Notes: generated from the sequence alone by a model not told the origin. A stretch of 47,488 nucleotides of DNA from Massilia agrisoli (GCF_020831365.1 NZ_JAJHPV010000025.1:1-47488), one strand, 5' to 3'. Shown: positions 7,774 to 16,699, numbered from the stretch's first letter. A program made the numbers and translations.

Positions 7774-9408
7774 ATGCAATCAAGTCTCATCCGCAACTTC
7801 CTATGGACCATGGCGGCACTGTCCGCCGCAGTGCCTGCTATGGCATCGGTCGCCGACCACCGCGAGTTGGACGCCACGCTGCACGCGCCCTACCTTGGCG
7901 ACAAGGCGGGAAGTGGCGCGCGCACCTTCACACTCACGTTCGACTATCCGTTCTCGCGGTCCGCGCTGCCGGTCAAGTGGCGGGTGGAGGTGCTGGCGCC
8001 ATCGGGTAAGCCGGTCCAGCGCTGGCGCGGCGCGCTCACGCTCAAGGGGAGGCCAGCCATCGTCAACCTGAAGTGGGGCGCGGGGGCGCTGCGCGACGGC
8101 TTGTACCGCGTCCGCATGCACGCAAGCGCGCATGGCGACGCGATCGAGCAAAGCTGGGACATCGCCGTCGGCAAGCCTCCTGCTGCCGCGATGCCGCCGT
8201 TTGCGGCGATGGCAACCGGCCCTGCATCCAGCGCCGCGCGTGGCCCGCTGCCCCCGTCTGCTGCGCCGGCGCCGGCATCGCTGCCGTTCACCGTCTACCT
8301 CGCCAACCTGCACAGCCAGACCAATCACAGCGACGGTGGCGGCGACCTCGATAACTGCAAGGGCGCGCAGTCACCGCAGGGAGGTGCGCAAGGCCCGCTT
8401 GAAGCCTACGGCTACGCGCGGGCGCGCGGGCTCGATGTGCTGATGGCGTCCGAGCATAACCACATGTACGACGGCTCGGACGGATCGAACCCTGACGCCA
8501 GCGCGGACGCGGCCAAAGCCCTCTACCAGCGCGGGCTGAGCGACGCCGCCAGCTTCAGCGAAGCCAACCCGGGCTTCCTTGCATTGTATGGAATGGAATG
8601 GGGCGTCATCAACAACGGCGGCCACCTCAACATCTTCAATGCGCCCGAACTGCTGGCGTGGGAGCGCGATGCGAACGGCCAGCTGATTGGCGACACGCTG
8701 ACGGCGAAGGGCGACTACGGCGCGCTATATAGCCTGATGCGCCAGCGCGGCTGGATCGGCCAGTTCAACCACCCGTCGGTGAACGGGCAGTTCATCGTCA
8801 ACGGCGCCGCGCTTGGCTACACCAGGGACGGCGACGAAGCGATGGTGCTGTGCGAAGTGCTCAACACATCCGCGTTCTCCACCAAAACCGCTGAAGACGA
8901 AACGCGCCGCAGCAATTACGAGATGGCCTGCAACAAGGCGCTGGAAGCGGGCTACCACATTGCGTTCAGCAGCAACCAGGACAACCACTGCGCCAACTGG
9001 GGCGCCTCGTACAGCAACCGCACCGGCGTCCTGATCCCTGCCGGCACAGCGCTCACGCAGGCGAGCTTCATCGAAGCGCTCAAGGCGCGGCGGGTATTTG
9101 CGACGATGGACAAGAACTCGCAGCTGGTCCTGACGGCGAACGGGCAGCCGATGGGATCGCGCATCAAAAACAGCGGCCCGCTGCGATTGACCGCCAACTA
9201 CGCCAATACCGAAGGACGCACGGTAGCCAGTGTCTCGATCATCGAAGGCGTCCCTGGCCGCAACGGCACTGTGAGCGAAGCCGCGGCGACGGCGGACGTC
9301 ACGCTCACTCCCGCGCCCGGAGAACACTTCTACTACGCGCGCATCACCCAGGACGACGGCAAGATCTTGTGGTCCGCCCCGGTCTGGGTAAGCCAGCAAG
9401 CGGACTGA
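7774..9408 (+). CDS. Exported PHP-domain metallohydrolase, CehA/McbA-like (544 aa)
   Basis: A signal peptide (residues about 1-25, ending AVPAMAS) is followed by a beta-rich N-terminal region and a proline/alanine linker near 130-165. A PHP-type domain then starts at LHSQTNHSDG (H180). Further metal-binding-type segments are MASEHNHMYDG, the GMEWG strand, GQFNHPS and FSSNQDNH. The family hydrolyses phosphoester, ester or carbamate bonds using a multinuclear metal centre. A Shine-Dalgarno GGGGAA lies four bases before the ATG. The gene stands alone and converges on a GDT1 gene across a palindromic repeat. The substrate is unknown. Confidence 0.85.
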   Translation: MQSSLIRNFLWTMAALSAAVPAMASVADHRELDATLHAPYLGDKAGSGARTFTLTFDYPFSRSALPVKWRVEVLAPSGKPVQRWRGALTLKGRPAIVNLKWGAGALRDGLYRVRMHASAHGDAIEQSWDIAVGKPPAAAMPPFAAMATGPASSAARGPLPPSAAPAPASLPFTVYLANLHSQTNHSDGGGDLDNCKGAQSPQGGAQGPLEAYGYARARGLDVLMASEHNHMYDGSDGSNPDASADAAKALYQRGLSDAASFSEANPGFLALYGMEWGVINNGGHLNIFNAPELLAWERDANGQLIGDTLTAKGDYGALYSLMRQRGWIGQFNHPSVNGQFIVNGAALGYTRDGDEAMVLCEVLNTSAFSTKTAEDETRRSNYEMACNKALEAGYHIAFSSNQDNHCANWGASYSNRTGVLIPAGTALTQASFIEALKARRVFATMDKNSQLVLTANGQPMGSRIKNSGPLRLTANYANTEGRTVASVSIIEGVPGRNGTVSEAAATADVTLTPAPGEHFYYARITQDDGKILWSAPVWVSQQAD

Positions 9409-9420
9409 GCAACCAATTAG

Positions 9421-9525
9421 TTGCCAAAATCGGGGTCAGACCACAGGTGTTTTGGAATATTCCAAAACACCTGTGGTCTGACCCCATTTTGGCAATTTCC
9501 TGTGGTCTGACCCCGATTTTGGCAA
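9421..9525. repeat. Three-armed palindromic repeat between convergent genes
   Basis: Bases 9432-9485 form a perfect 54-base palindrome centred on GGAATATTCC. With one bulged base the stem extends to 9423-9493. A second copy of the right arm lies at 9499-9525 and is the exact reverse complement of 9421-9447. The left arm can therefore pair with either right arm, giving two mutually exclusive hairpins. The GGGGTCAGACCAC core looks like a dispersed, REP-type sequence. It sits between the stops of two convergent genes and probably serves as a bidirectional transcript end. Confidence 0.85.
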
Positions 9526-9533
9526 TTTCTTGC

Positions 9534-10109
9534 TCAGATACCGAAAGTTTTGCCGGCGCCGAGGAGGGTGGCGATGCCGAGGGCGAGGAACAGGGCGGCG
9601 GCGATGCCGTGCACCAGCTTGAGCGAGATTTTGTTGGCGATCCGCTCGCCAAAATACACCGCAGGGACGTTCGCGATCATCATGCCGACCGTCGTCCCGG
9701 CCACCACCGCGATCACCGCTTCGTAGCGCGCCGCCAGTGCCACCGTGGCGATCTGCGTCTTGTCGCCCATCTCGGCGAGGAAGAACGCGATCAGCGTGGT
9801 GGCAAACACGCTGTACCTGCCAAGGCTGCTTTCTTCTTCGTCAAGCTTGTCGGGAATGAGCGTCCATCCGGCCATCGCGATGAACGATATGCCAAGCACC
9901 CAGCGCATCACGTCCGGCCCGATCAGGGCATTGATCCAGGCGCCCAGCGCGGCGGCGAAGGCGTGGTTGGCGAGCGTCGCCACCAGGATGCCCAGCACGA
10001 TCGGAACCGGTTTGCGGAATTTTGCGGCCAGCAGGAAGGCCAGCAGCTGGGTCTTGTCGCCAATTTCAGCTAGGGCGACGATACCGGTGGAGATGAGGAA
10101 GGCTTCCAT
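9534..10109 (-). CDS. GDT1/TMEM165 (UPF0016) family cation exporter, probably manganese (191 aa)
   Basis: A small, almost wholly membrane-embedded protein of about six to seven helices. It carries the two inverted-repeat signatures of the family, EIGDKTQ near residue 16 and EMGDKTQ in the second half; the acidic and polar residues of these motifs form the cation path. Bacterial homologues export Mn2+ (MneA/MntX-like). I place the start at the ATG at 10109 (MEAFLIST), where the first helix begins; the longer reading frame upstream has no membrane character. It is divergent from the M1 aminopeptidase gene. I looked for a yybP-ykoY manganese riboswitch in the 151-base leader and saw none. Confidence 0.9.
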   Translation of the reverse strand: MEAFLISTGIVALAEIGDKTQLLAFLLAAKFRKPVPIVLGILVATLANHAFAAALGAWINALIGPDVMRWVLGISFIAMAGWTLIPDKLDEEESSLGRYSVFATTLIAFFLAEMGDKTQIATVALAARYEAVIAVVAGTTVGMMIANVPAVYFGERIANKISLKLVHGIAAALFLALGIATLLGAGKTFGI

Positions 10110-10260
10110 TGTCCTGGCGTTGGGCAAAGGACGGATCATAGCAGGACGCCCGGTAAATACGGGCCGGGCGGTCAGCCGGGATGCTTTCGCCGCGCTGGCG
10201 GAAGTGATATTCTGCACCCCGCCCGGGGGCCTGCCGCTCCCGCATATAACTGAGACGCCC

Positions 10261-12126
10261 ATGACCAAGATGACCTTCCTGCGGGTGGCGGCTGCCGCCT
10301 TCCTCGCCCAGTGCAGCGCGCTCGCGCTGGCCCTCGATCCGCTTAGCTATGCGCGCTACGACCAGGTGAAAACCAGCGCGCTGCACATGGACCTGAAGGC
10401 GGACTTCGCCAAGAAGACGCTGTCCGGCTTCGCCGAGCTGTCGCTGGACTGGCTCGACAAGTCGGCGCGCACCCTCGACCTGGATACCCGCGACCTGTCG
10501 ATCTCGAAGGTCGAGGCGCAGGATGCCAAAGGCGCATGGAAGACCGTTCCCTACACGCTCGGCAAGCGCGATGCCGAAAAAGGCCAGGCGATGCATGTGA
10601 AGCTGCCAGGCCAGCCGCAGAAGGTGCGCATCCACTACCGCACCGCGCCGACCGCGACCGCGCTCCAGTGGCTGTCGCCGGTGCAGACGATGTCCGGCAA
10701 GCGCCCGTACATGTTCAGCCAGTCGCAGAACATCGAGGCGCGTTCGTGGGTGCCGCTGCAGGATACGCCGGCCGTGCGCTTTACCTACACCGCGCGCATC
10801 GAGGCGCCGGACGACCTGCGCGTGGTCATGAGCGCCGATAACGATCCGAAGGCCACCGGCAAAGGCGGCTGGCGCTTCACGATGCCGCAGCCGATTCCGT
10901 CCTACCTGCTGGCGATCGCCATCGGCGAGATCGATGCGCGCACCCTCGGCCCGCGCACCGGCGTCTACGCCGAGCCGAAACGCATTGAGGCCGCCGCATA
11001 CGAGCTGGCCGATACCGAGAAGACGTTGGCCGCCGCCGAGTCGCTGTACGGCCCGTATCGCTGGGGGCGTTATGACATGCTGGTGCTGCCGCCGTCCTTC
11101 CCGATCGGCGGCATGGAAAACCCCCGCCTGACCTTCCTGACCCCGACCATGATCGCGGGCGACCGCAGCCTGGTCGACCTGATCGCGCATGAACTGGCGC
11201 ACAGCTGGTCGGGCAACCTGGTGACCAACGCATCGTGGAAGCACTGGTGGCTTAACGAAGGCTTCACCACCTATGTCACCACCCGCATCCTCGAAAAGAT
11301 CTACGGCGAAGAAGTCGCGACCATGAACCTGCAGCTGGAGCAGGAGGAGGCGCTGACATCGCTGGCCGAGATCGCGCCAGCGAAGCAGGCCTTGATTACC
11401 AAGCACCCTGACAGCTCGTCGCAGCACTACACCGATGACGCGCTGGCCTACCCGAAGGGCGCGTGGTTCCTGCGCACGCTCGAGCAGCGCGCCGGCCGCG
11501 AGGTGTTCGATCCCTTCCTGCGCGGCTGGTTCGACCAGCACGCCTTCCAGAGCGTGACCACCGAGCAGTTCGTGAGCTACCTGCGCAAGAACCTGCTGGA
11601 GAAGCATCCGAAGGTCCTGAGCGAAGCGGAGCTTGAAGAATGGCTGTACGGCCCCGGCATCCCGGCCAGCGCCACGCGCGCGATGTCGCAGCGCCTGGCC
11701 GCGCTGAACGCCACCCGTGACGCCTGGCTGAAAGGCCAGGTAAAAACCGCGCAGCTCGATACCAAAAACTGGAACGCCACCGAATGGATGAAGTTCCTGA
11801 ACGATATCGACGAGAAGGCGAACGCCGCCCAGCTCAAGGAACTGGACCAGGCCTTCAAGCTGTCCACCACCGGCAATAACGAAGTGGCGTTCCGCTTCTA
11901 CCGCGCCTCCGTCAATGCGGGCTACCGCGATATCCGCCCGGCGCTTGAATCTTTCCTCATGAGCGTAGGCCGCCAGAAGTTCGTTGTACCGCTGTACACC
12001 GCGCTGCGCAAGAACCCGCAGGACAATGCGTGGGCCGAAAGCGTGTATAAAAAAGCGCGTGAACGCTACCACCCGGCGACGCAAAAGAGCGTCGACAAGC
12101 AGATGGCCAGCAAAAGCAAATCATAA
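10261..12126 (+). CDS. Exported M1 family aminopeptidase (621 aa)
   Basis: A signal peptide (residues about 1-23, core LRVAAAAFLAQCSALALA) precedes the M1 N-terminal beta domain. The exopeptidase motif GGMEN lies before the zinc site H310-E-L-A-H314 with E333 in LNEGFT, an exact HExxH-x18-E. A leukotriene-A4-hydrolase-like helical C-terminal domain completes it, at the length expected for the shorter M1 members. It should remove N-terminal residues from peptides in the periplasm. An S12 serine hydrolase gene starts 21 bases downstream, so the two probably form an operon. The ATG at 10261 is chosen because the signal peptide starts there. Confidence 0.93.
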   Translation: MTKMTFLRVAAAAFLAQCSALALALDPLSYARYDQVKTSALHMDLKADFAKKTLSGFAELSLDWLDKSARTLDLDTRDLSISKVEAQDAKGAWKTVPYTLGKRDAEKGQAMHVKLPGQPQKVRIHYRTAPTATALQWLSPVQTMSGKRPYMFSQSQNIEARSWVPLQDTPAVRFTYTARIEAPDDLRVVMSADNDPKATGKGGWRFTMPQPIPSYLLAIAIGEIDARTLGPRTGVYAEPKRIEAAAYELADTEKTLAAAESLYGPYRWGRYDMLVLPPSFPIGGMENPRLTFLTPTMIAGDRSLVDLIAHELAHSWSGNLVTNASWKHWWLNEGFTTYVTTRILEKIYGEEVATMNLQLEQEEALTSLAEIAPAKQALITKHPDSSSQHYTDDALAYPKGAWFLRTLEQRAGREVFDPFLRGWFDQHAFQSVTTEQFVSYLRKNLLEKHPKVLSEAELEEWLYGPGIPASATRAMSQRLAALNATRDAWLKGQVKTAQLDTKNWNATEWMKFLNDIDEKANAAQLKELDQAFKLSTTGNNEVAFRFYRASVNAGYRDIRPALESFLMSVGRQKFVVPLYTALRKNPQDNAWAESVYKKARERYHPATQKSVDKQMASKSKS

Positions 12127-12147
12127 GGGACAGACCAAGTGCACACC

Positions 12148-13764
12148 ATGAACAAACTCGCGGCAGCAGTTCTCTTCGCATTCAGCGCCGCTGGCGCCTT
12201 CGCCCAGGCCCCGGCCGCGCCGGTTGCGGCTCCGGCCGCGCAAGCGCCGGCATTCGACCTGGCTGCGGACGTCAAGCGCACCATGGCCACGTTCGACGTG
12301 CCGGGCATCGCGATCGCCATTGTCAAGGACGGCAAGGTCGTCGCGGCCCAGGGCTTCGGCGTACGCAAGCTGGGCGAGCCGGCGCCGGTAGACGGCAAGA
12401 CGATTTTCGAAATCGCGTCGAACTCGAAGGCATTCACCGCGGCGGCCCTGGCCATGCTGGTCGACGAGGGCAAGCTGGCATGGGACGACCCGGTGACCAG
12501 GCACCTGCCCGACTTCCGCATGTACGACGCCTACGTGACGCAGGAGATGACCGTGCGCGACCTGCTGGTACACCGCAGCGGCCTTGGCCTTGGCGCCGGC
12601 GACCTGCTGTGGTGGCCGACCACGCAGTTCACGACCGATGAGATTATCGACCGCCTTAAGTTCATCCGTCCCGCGACCAGCTTCCGCAACAGCTACGCGT
12701 ACGACAACCTGCTCTACATCGTCGCCGGTAAAATCATCGCGCAAAAGGCGGGCAAGCCCTGGGGCGACGCGGTCCGCGAGCGCATCCTCAAGCCGGTCGG
12801 CATGAACACGACCACCACCAGCCTGCTCGAAAACGCGGGCAACCCCAATGTGTCGAACGCGCACAGCAAAATCAACGGCAAGGCTGCGCCGGTGAAGGCG
12901 ATGCCGGTTCCGAACGCGGTCGGCGCGGTTGGCATCAACACCAACGCCGAAGACATCGCGCGCTGGATGAACGTGCTGCTCGACCAGGGCAGGATCGGCA
13001 AGGACGCCAATGGCAAGGACGTGCGCCTGTTCAGCGAGAAGCAGAGCCGCGAGATGTGGACCGCGCAGACGCCGATGAAGATCTCGGAGCCGAAGCCTGC
13101 GCTGGCGGCCACCCGGCCTAATTTCTACGCCTATGGCCTCGGTTTCCAGCTGCGCGACTACAAAGGCCGCAAGATCGCCATGCATGGCGGCGCGCTGCAG
13201 GGCTTCTATTCGCGCGTGCTGCTGGTACCTGAAGAAAAGCTCGGGATCGCCATCCTGACCAATGCCGAAAGCGGCGGCTCGCTGAGCGCGCTGCAGTACC
13301 GCCTGCTGGACCAGTACATGGGAGTGAGCCCGACCGACTGGATCAAGATCATCGGCGATATGGAGAAGGAAGCATACGAGAAGGACCTGGCCGCGCAGAA
13401 GAAGGCCAGCGCCACCCGCGCCGGCAAGTCGCAGCCTTCGCTGCCGCTCACGGCCTACGATGACGAGTACCAGGATGCGTGGTATGGCCTGGTGACGATC
13501 CGCCCTGAGGGCAAGAAGCGCGTAATGAGCTTCTCGAAAACGCCTGACCTGACCGGCGAACTCGAACACTTCCAGCACGATACCTTCATCGTGCGCTGGA
13601 AGGAGCGTAACTTCAACGCGGACGCGTATGTGACTTTCTCGCTGAACCCTGACGGCAGCATCGAGCGCATGAAGATGGCGCCGGTATCGTCGCAGACCGA
13701 CTTCAGCTACGACTTCGCCGACCTGTCGTTCACGCCAGTGAAGAAGAAGGAAAAGGCGGAGTAA
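12148..13764 (+). CDS. Exported serine hydrolase, beta-lactamase class C/S12 family (538 aa)
   Basis: The signal peptide ends near AGAFAQ. The penicillin-binding-type fold has SxxK as S91-N-S-K94 (EIASNSKAF), YxN in AYDNLLY, and HGG in AMHGGALQGF replacing the usual KTG. A C-terminal extension of about 130 residues (after LLDQYMG) resembles the DUF3471-type beta domain seen in S12 esterases and D-aminopeptidase relatives. The enzyme is therefore a periplasmic serine hydrolase acting on a D-amino acid peptide, ester or beta-lactam. The ATG at 12148 is preferred over a GTG at 12139. Its stop codon directly abuts the stop of the convergent RES gene, with no base between them. Confidence 0.9.
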   Translation: MNKLAAAVLFAFSAAGAFAQAPAAPVAAPAAQAPAFDLAADVKRTMATFDVPGIAIAIVKDGKVVAAQGFGVRKLGEPAPVDGKTIFEIASNSKAFTAAALAMLVDEGKLAWDDPVTRHLPDFRMYDAYVTQEMTVRDLLVHRSGLGLGAGDLLWWPTTQFTTDEIIDRLKFIRPATSFRNSYAYDNLLYIVAGKIIAQKAGKPWGDAVRERILKPVGMNTTTTSLLENAGNPNVSNAHSKINGKAAPVKAMPVPNAVGAVGINTNAEDIARWMNVLLDQGRIGKDANGKDVRLFSEKQSREMWTAQTPMKISEPKPALAATRPNFYAYGLGFQLRDYKGRKIAMHGGALQGFYSRVLLVPEEKLGIAILTNAESGGSLSALQYRLLDQYMGVSPTDWIKIIGDMEKEAYEKDLAAQKKASATRAGKSQPSLPLTAYDDEYQDAWYGLVTIRPEGKKRVMSFSKTPDLTGELEHFQHDTFIVRWKERNFNADAYVTFSLNPDGSIERMKMAPVSSQTDFSYDFADLSFTPVKKKEKAE

Positions 13765-14439
13765 TCACGGCGGCGCCAGGCAGCAGCGGTCGGTCCGCAA
13801 CGCCTGGTATGCCGCAGTCGTTCCGAAGTGCCGCACGTTCACCGTGACGTGCGGCGCCAGCTGGCCCAGCGCCCGCGATGAAGGCGCGATGGCGTCGTGG
13901 CCGCGGTGTTTGCGCGACGGGTAGATCATGCCGTGCACGCGCCCGTCGCGGCTTTCAATTACCTTGTCGACCATGCAGCCAAACCACTGGCACCATTCAT
14001 GGTCGCAGTCCGATATCTCGTCAAAGATCCCCAGCTTGCTCGACGCCAGGCCGTTCAGGTCCACCAGCTGGATCGGTACGCACAGTGCGAGCGTCGCAAT
14101 CAGCGCCGTGCGCGCGCCCCGTTCGATGTAAAAGGTGCCTGGCAGCTCGGCGTCGTTCAGGCACAGGCCCGCTTCCCACGCCGCCGTGTACACGTCGTCG
14201 GCTGCGTAAATCCAGTGGAAGGGGTAGCCGCCGTCGGCGCCGCGCAAAACGGCGGGCGGCCCAAAACGGTAGGTGCGGTCGACCCGCTGGGGCAGGATGG
14301 ACGCGCTGTTCCATGCGGCCCGGATCAAAGGCGTGCGCGCGTCGATGGTCTTGACGTGGGCGAGCAGGGTGTCTTGCAGGAGGGCCAGCGGTGGCAGGCG
14401 CTTCGCGATGTGGTCCGGTGGAGTGGGCTGTCTGGGCAT
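13765..14439 (-). CDS. RES domain toxin (224 aa)
   Basis: A RES-type ADP-ribosyltransferase-fold toxin. The core residues are visible in order: Arg in TYRFGPP, Tyr in HWIYAADD, Glu in TAAWEAGL and Ser in MIYPSRK. RES toxins destroy or modify NAD+ and arrest growth. The N-terminal 45 residues are an extra helical segment. The gene begins four bases after the stop of the upstream putative antitoxin, in the antitoxin-first order usual for Xre-RES pairs. The family assignment is good. Activity is inferred from the intact core residues. Confidence 0.82.
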   Translation of the reverse strand: MPRQPTPPDHIAKRLPPLALLQDTLLAHVKTIDARTPLIRAAWNSASILPQRVDRTYRFGPPAVLRGADGGYPFHWIYAADDVYTAAWEAGLCLNDAELPGTFYIERGARTALIATLALCVPIQLVDLNGLASSKLGIFDEISDCDHEWCQWFGCMVDKVIESRDGRVHGMIYPSRKHRGHDAIAPSSRALGQLAPHVTVNVRHFGTTAAYQALRTDRCCLAPP

Positions 14440-14443
14440 CCAC

Positions 14444-15037
14444 TCAGCTTATGATGCCCGCCTTTCCGGCAGACTGTTGTTGCGCAAACTCGGAGACTTT
14501 TTGCTGGCGTACAACGGGTGGCTGGTCGAGCAGGAAGCGCTGGGCGGGATGGAGCGATGTTGTTGTTTCGAACGGCAGCCCCGCGAGGACTTCGGCGGGA
14601 GAAAGTTCATTCAGTTCATCGGCGCGGGTGACCCAGAACGCGTGGATCTGGGTGCCCGGCAAGCTGGAGAGGCGTTCCAGCACGCTGCCGATCAGTTCGG
14701 GTACCGGCTCGACAAATTGCCATGCAGGAAATAGCCGGCCGATGGTCTTGCCGCGCGGGGTAGTGGTGTAGAAGCGCCGCTGTTCCAGCGCCCGGTACAG
14801 CGTGGCCTGCGACATGGCAACCAGCCCCTGCGCCACCACATCGGCGGCGCGCAGGCGGGTGACGGGGAGGCTGGCGCTGGGCGGCTGCGAATGGTTCAGC
14901 GCATCGACCGTGGCGTCGAACGCCTGCTGGGCAGCCGCGGCAAGCGCCTCGCGGCCCGCGCCGGGCATGGACGGCGCCAGCCTTTCCTCAACCTCGTGCG
15001 TGAAACGCTCGACAAATTGCTCAGCCCAGCCAGCCAT
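14444..15037 (-). CDS. Putative antitoxin of a RES toxin, Xre/MbcA/ParS-like (197 aa)
   Basis: It lies immediately upstream of the RES gene, with a strong Shine-Dalgarno (GGGAGGA) before the ATG. The middle segment VVAQGLVAMSQATLYRALEQ reads as a helix-turn-helix-like element. The segment from RLFPAWQFVEP to about residue 170 resembles the MbcA/ParS/Xre C-terminal toxin-binding domain, which caps the RES active site in known pairs. At 197 residues it is longer than the usual 110-150-residue antitoxin, with an extra helical N-terminus. It probably represses its own promoter through the dyad at 15080-15093. I do not recognise a closer family. Confidence 0.6.
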   Translation of the reverse strand: MAGWAEQFVERFTHEVEERLAPSMPGAGREALAAAAQQAFDATVDALNHSQPPSASLPVTRLRAADVVAQGLVAMSQATLYRALEQRRFYTTTPRGKTIGRLFPAWQFVEPVPELIGSVLERLSSLPGTQIHAFWVTRADELNELSPAEVLAGLPFETTTSLHPAQRFLLDQPPVVRQQKVSEFAQQQSAGKAGIIS

Positions 15038-15061
15038 ACGTCCTCCCGGTCAGATAACTAC

Positions 15062-15090
15062 ACCGTAGCAGACTTTCGCATCTTTATCAA
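15062..15090 (-). promoter_or_regulatory. Sigma-70-type promoter of the RES toxin-antitoxin operon
   Basis: On the minus strand, -35 TTGATA (15085-15090) is separated by 17 bases from -10 TACGGT (15062-15067). TG one base before the -10 gives an extended -10. The expected start is about 15-20 bases before the Shine-Dalgarno of the antitoxin gene. Confidence 0.5.
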
Positions 15091-15093
15091 GAT
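15080..15093. promoter_or_regulatory. Inverted repeat over the RES operon -35, candidate autorepression operator
   Basis: ATCTT-N4-AAGAT overlaps the -35 element of the toxin-antitoxin promoter. This placement is typical of an antitoxin-bound operator. The assignment is by position only. Confidence 0.4.
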
Positions 15094-15101
15094 TCGCGAG
15101 T

Positions 15102-16634
15102 TTATCGCTTGATTGGCGTTTTGCCGTTCCACACGTCCATCATGTCTGGGCTGCCCTGGAGGCGAATGCCGTTGTCGGACAGGACAGTTTCGGTCGCTTC
15201 CAGCATCTCCTTGCGCGGGAACACGATGGTTTCGCCGCCACGCTGGTCGAAATGGATGACAACCAGCTCATCTTTGAGGTCGCGCAATACGCTGACCAGG
15301 TGCGCCAGGCTGCGGACCGGCACTTTGTTGACCGAATAGATCACCGAGGCGAAGCGGTTGCTGTACCCGGCGCTGAGCTTATGCGGGAAGAACGGGGCGC
15401 TGACGACGACCAGTTCTTCGCGCTGCGCATCCGGCTCGTCGCCGCGGCGCGTGACCAGCGGGTTGCCCAGGTAGCTGAGCGCGTTGAAGCCTGCCAGGTT
15501 CGACCCCAACGCGCCGACGAATTCGGCGCTCGCGCGCGCAAACACTACCGGGCCGTAAATGAAGTACGAAGGGTAGCCGCCATCGAGGTCCGGGATCAGC
15601 ATGTTGCGCTCTCCGCCAACCGGCAGCTGCACCTGCATCGGCTTGCCCGCGCGGACGACGGTCAGCGGCACTTTGCCATTTTTGGCCAGCTGCTGCACGC
15701 GGTACTGGAAGCGCACGCGCAGGTTGGACCCCAGCTTGACCATGCCCTGGTTGTCGATGGGCGTGTCGCCGATGTGCGTGATGATGTCCCATTCCTTCAA
15801 AGGGCCGTCCTTGCGGTGCGGGCTCTGCACCACCGCGCCTTCCACCGTCTTGTCGACCTTCAGGAACTGGCGCAGCACAGGATTTTCCAGCGTCTGTATG
15901 TAGTCGAGCATGACCGGCTTGCCGTCGTAGCGGCCGTCCGCGACGTCGCGCAGGAAGATCTCGATTTCCTCGTTCGGAATGATGTAGCCCATGTTCTGCG
16001 CGTTCGATGCGGTCGCATAGGCGAGGCCGATCATCTTGTCGTCGCCGATCGCGGGCCCGCCGCTGTTGCCCGGGTTGATGGCAGCGTCGATCTGGATGCG
16101 CAGGCCGGAGGTGCCGAAGTTAAAGTTGACGAACTCGATGCGCGAGACGATGCCCTTGGTGATCGAGAGCGAATTGCCGCCGGTTGGATATCCGTAGGCG
16201 AAGACCGCGTCGCGCACGCCGGGCAGCGCATTGGTGCGCGCCACTGGCGCGTGCGTGTCGAAGAATGATTCGTCATCGAGCTTGAGCACAGCGAGATCGA
16301 TTCCGCGTGCCAGCGCGACGACGGTGGCGCCGATCTTGTCGCCCGACTGGCTGGCCTGGATCTCGACGCGGCTGGCGTAGCCGACCACGTGCGCGTTGGT
16401 CAGGATGCGCTTGCCCTCGATGACGACGCCCGAGCCGGTAATGTCCTGCGGCGCGGCTTTGCTCCACGGCTTGAACAGGTCTGGACGGCGCATCGTGGTG
16501 AATACCTTGACGACCGAGTTTTCGAGATTGGCGGGGATGACTGCGGGAGCCGCTGCAGCAGCTGGCGCTTGTGCGCACGCGGTGAAGCTCGCGGCGGCCA
16601 GCAAGGCGGCTGCGATGATACGAATAATCGTCAT
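15102..16634 (-). CDS. Exported Deg-like trypsin-fold serine protease with PDZ-type domain (510 aa)
   Basis: The N-terminus is a signal peptide whose core ends SFTAC-AQAP, a near-lipobox, so a lipoprotein is possible. The S1C catalytic triad is in LTNAHVVG (His), GIDLAVLKLD (Asp) and NPGNSGGP (Ser). A PDZ-like region (about 270-345) with WDIITHIGDTPID follows. A longer C-terminal domain after that resembles the second PDZ of plant-type Deg9 proteases rather than E. coli DegP. It should degrade or process damaged periplasmic proteins. It is a single gene; its stop lies just upstream of the RES promoter, so read-through into the toxin-antitoxin operon is possible. Confidence 0.88.
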   Translation of the reverse strand: MTIIRIIAAALLAAASFTACAQAPAAAAAPAVIPANLENSVVKVFTTMRRPDLFKPWSKAAPQDITGSGVVIEGKRILTNAHVVGYASRVEIQASQSGDKIGATVVALARGIDLAVLKLDDESFFDTHAPVARTNALPGVRDAVFAYGYPTGGNSLSITKGIVSRIEFVNFNFGTSGLRIQIDAAINPGNSGGPAIGDDKMIGLAYATASNAQNMGYIIPNEEIEIFLRDVADGRYDGKPVMLDYIQTLENPVLRQFLKVDKTVEGAVVQSPHRKDGPLKEWDIITHIGDTPIDNQGMVKLGSNLRVRFQYRVQQLAKNGKVPLTVVRAGKPMQVQLPVGGERNMLIPDLDGGYPSYFIYGPVVFARASAEFVGALGSNLAGFNALSYLGNPLVTRRGDEPDAQREELVVVSAPFFPHKLSAGYSNRFASVIYSVNKVPVRSLAHLVSVLRDLKDELVVIHFDQRGGETIVFPRKEMLEATETVLSDNGIRLQGSPDMMDVWNGKTPIKR

Positions 16635-16699
16635 GGTTCTTATTCTGGTGGTGTCGATGGAATGATTCTAACGGCTTCCGAAAGTCCGGCCCCCGTAAA

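Noticed and set aside
9490-9535. TTGGCAATTTCTTGC resembling a sigma-54 promoter
   Set aside because: GG and GC are nine bases apart instead of ten, and it lies inside a palindromic repeat at the end of two convergent genes.
9745-10260. N-terminal extension of the M1 aminopeptidase frame
   Set aside because: The extension runs through the opposite-strand GDT1 gene. The signal peptide begins at the ATG at 10261, so that is the real start.
10110-10260. Possible yybP-ykoY manganese riboswitch before the GDT1 exporter
   Set aside because: The region is a plausible place for it, but I could not find the conserved sequence blocks of that class on the minus strand.
10066-12084. 672-codon minus-strand frame opposite the M1 aminopeptidase
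   Set aside because: It is an antisense shadow. The M1 frame contains GGMEN and HELAH-x18-E, while this one shows no recognisable domain.
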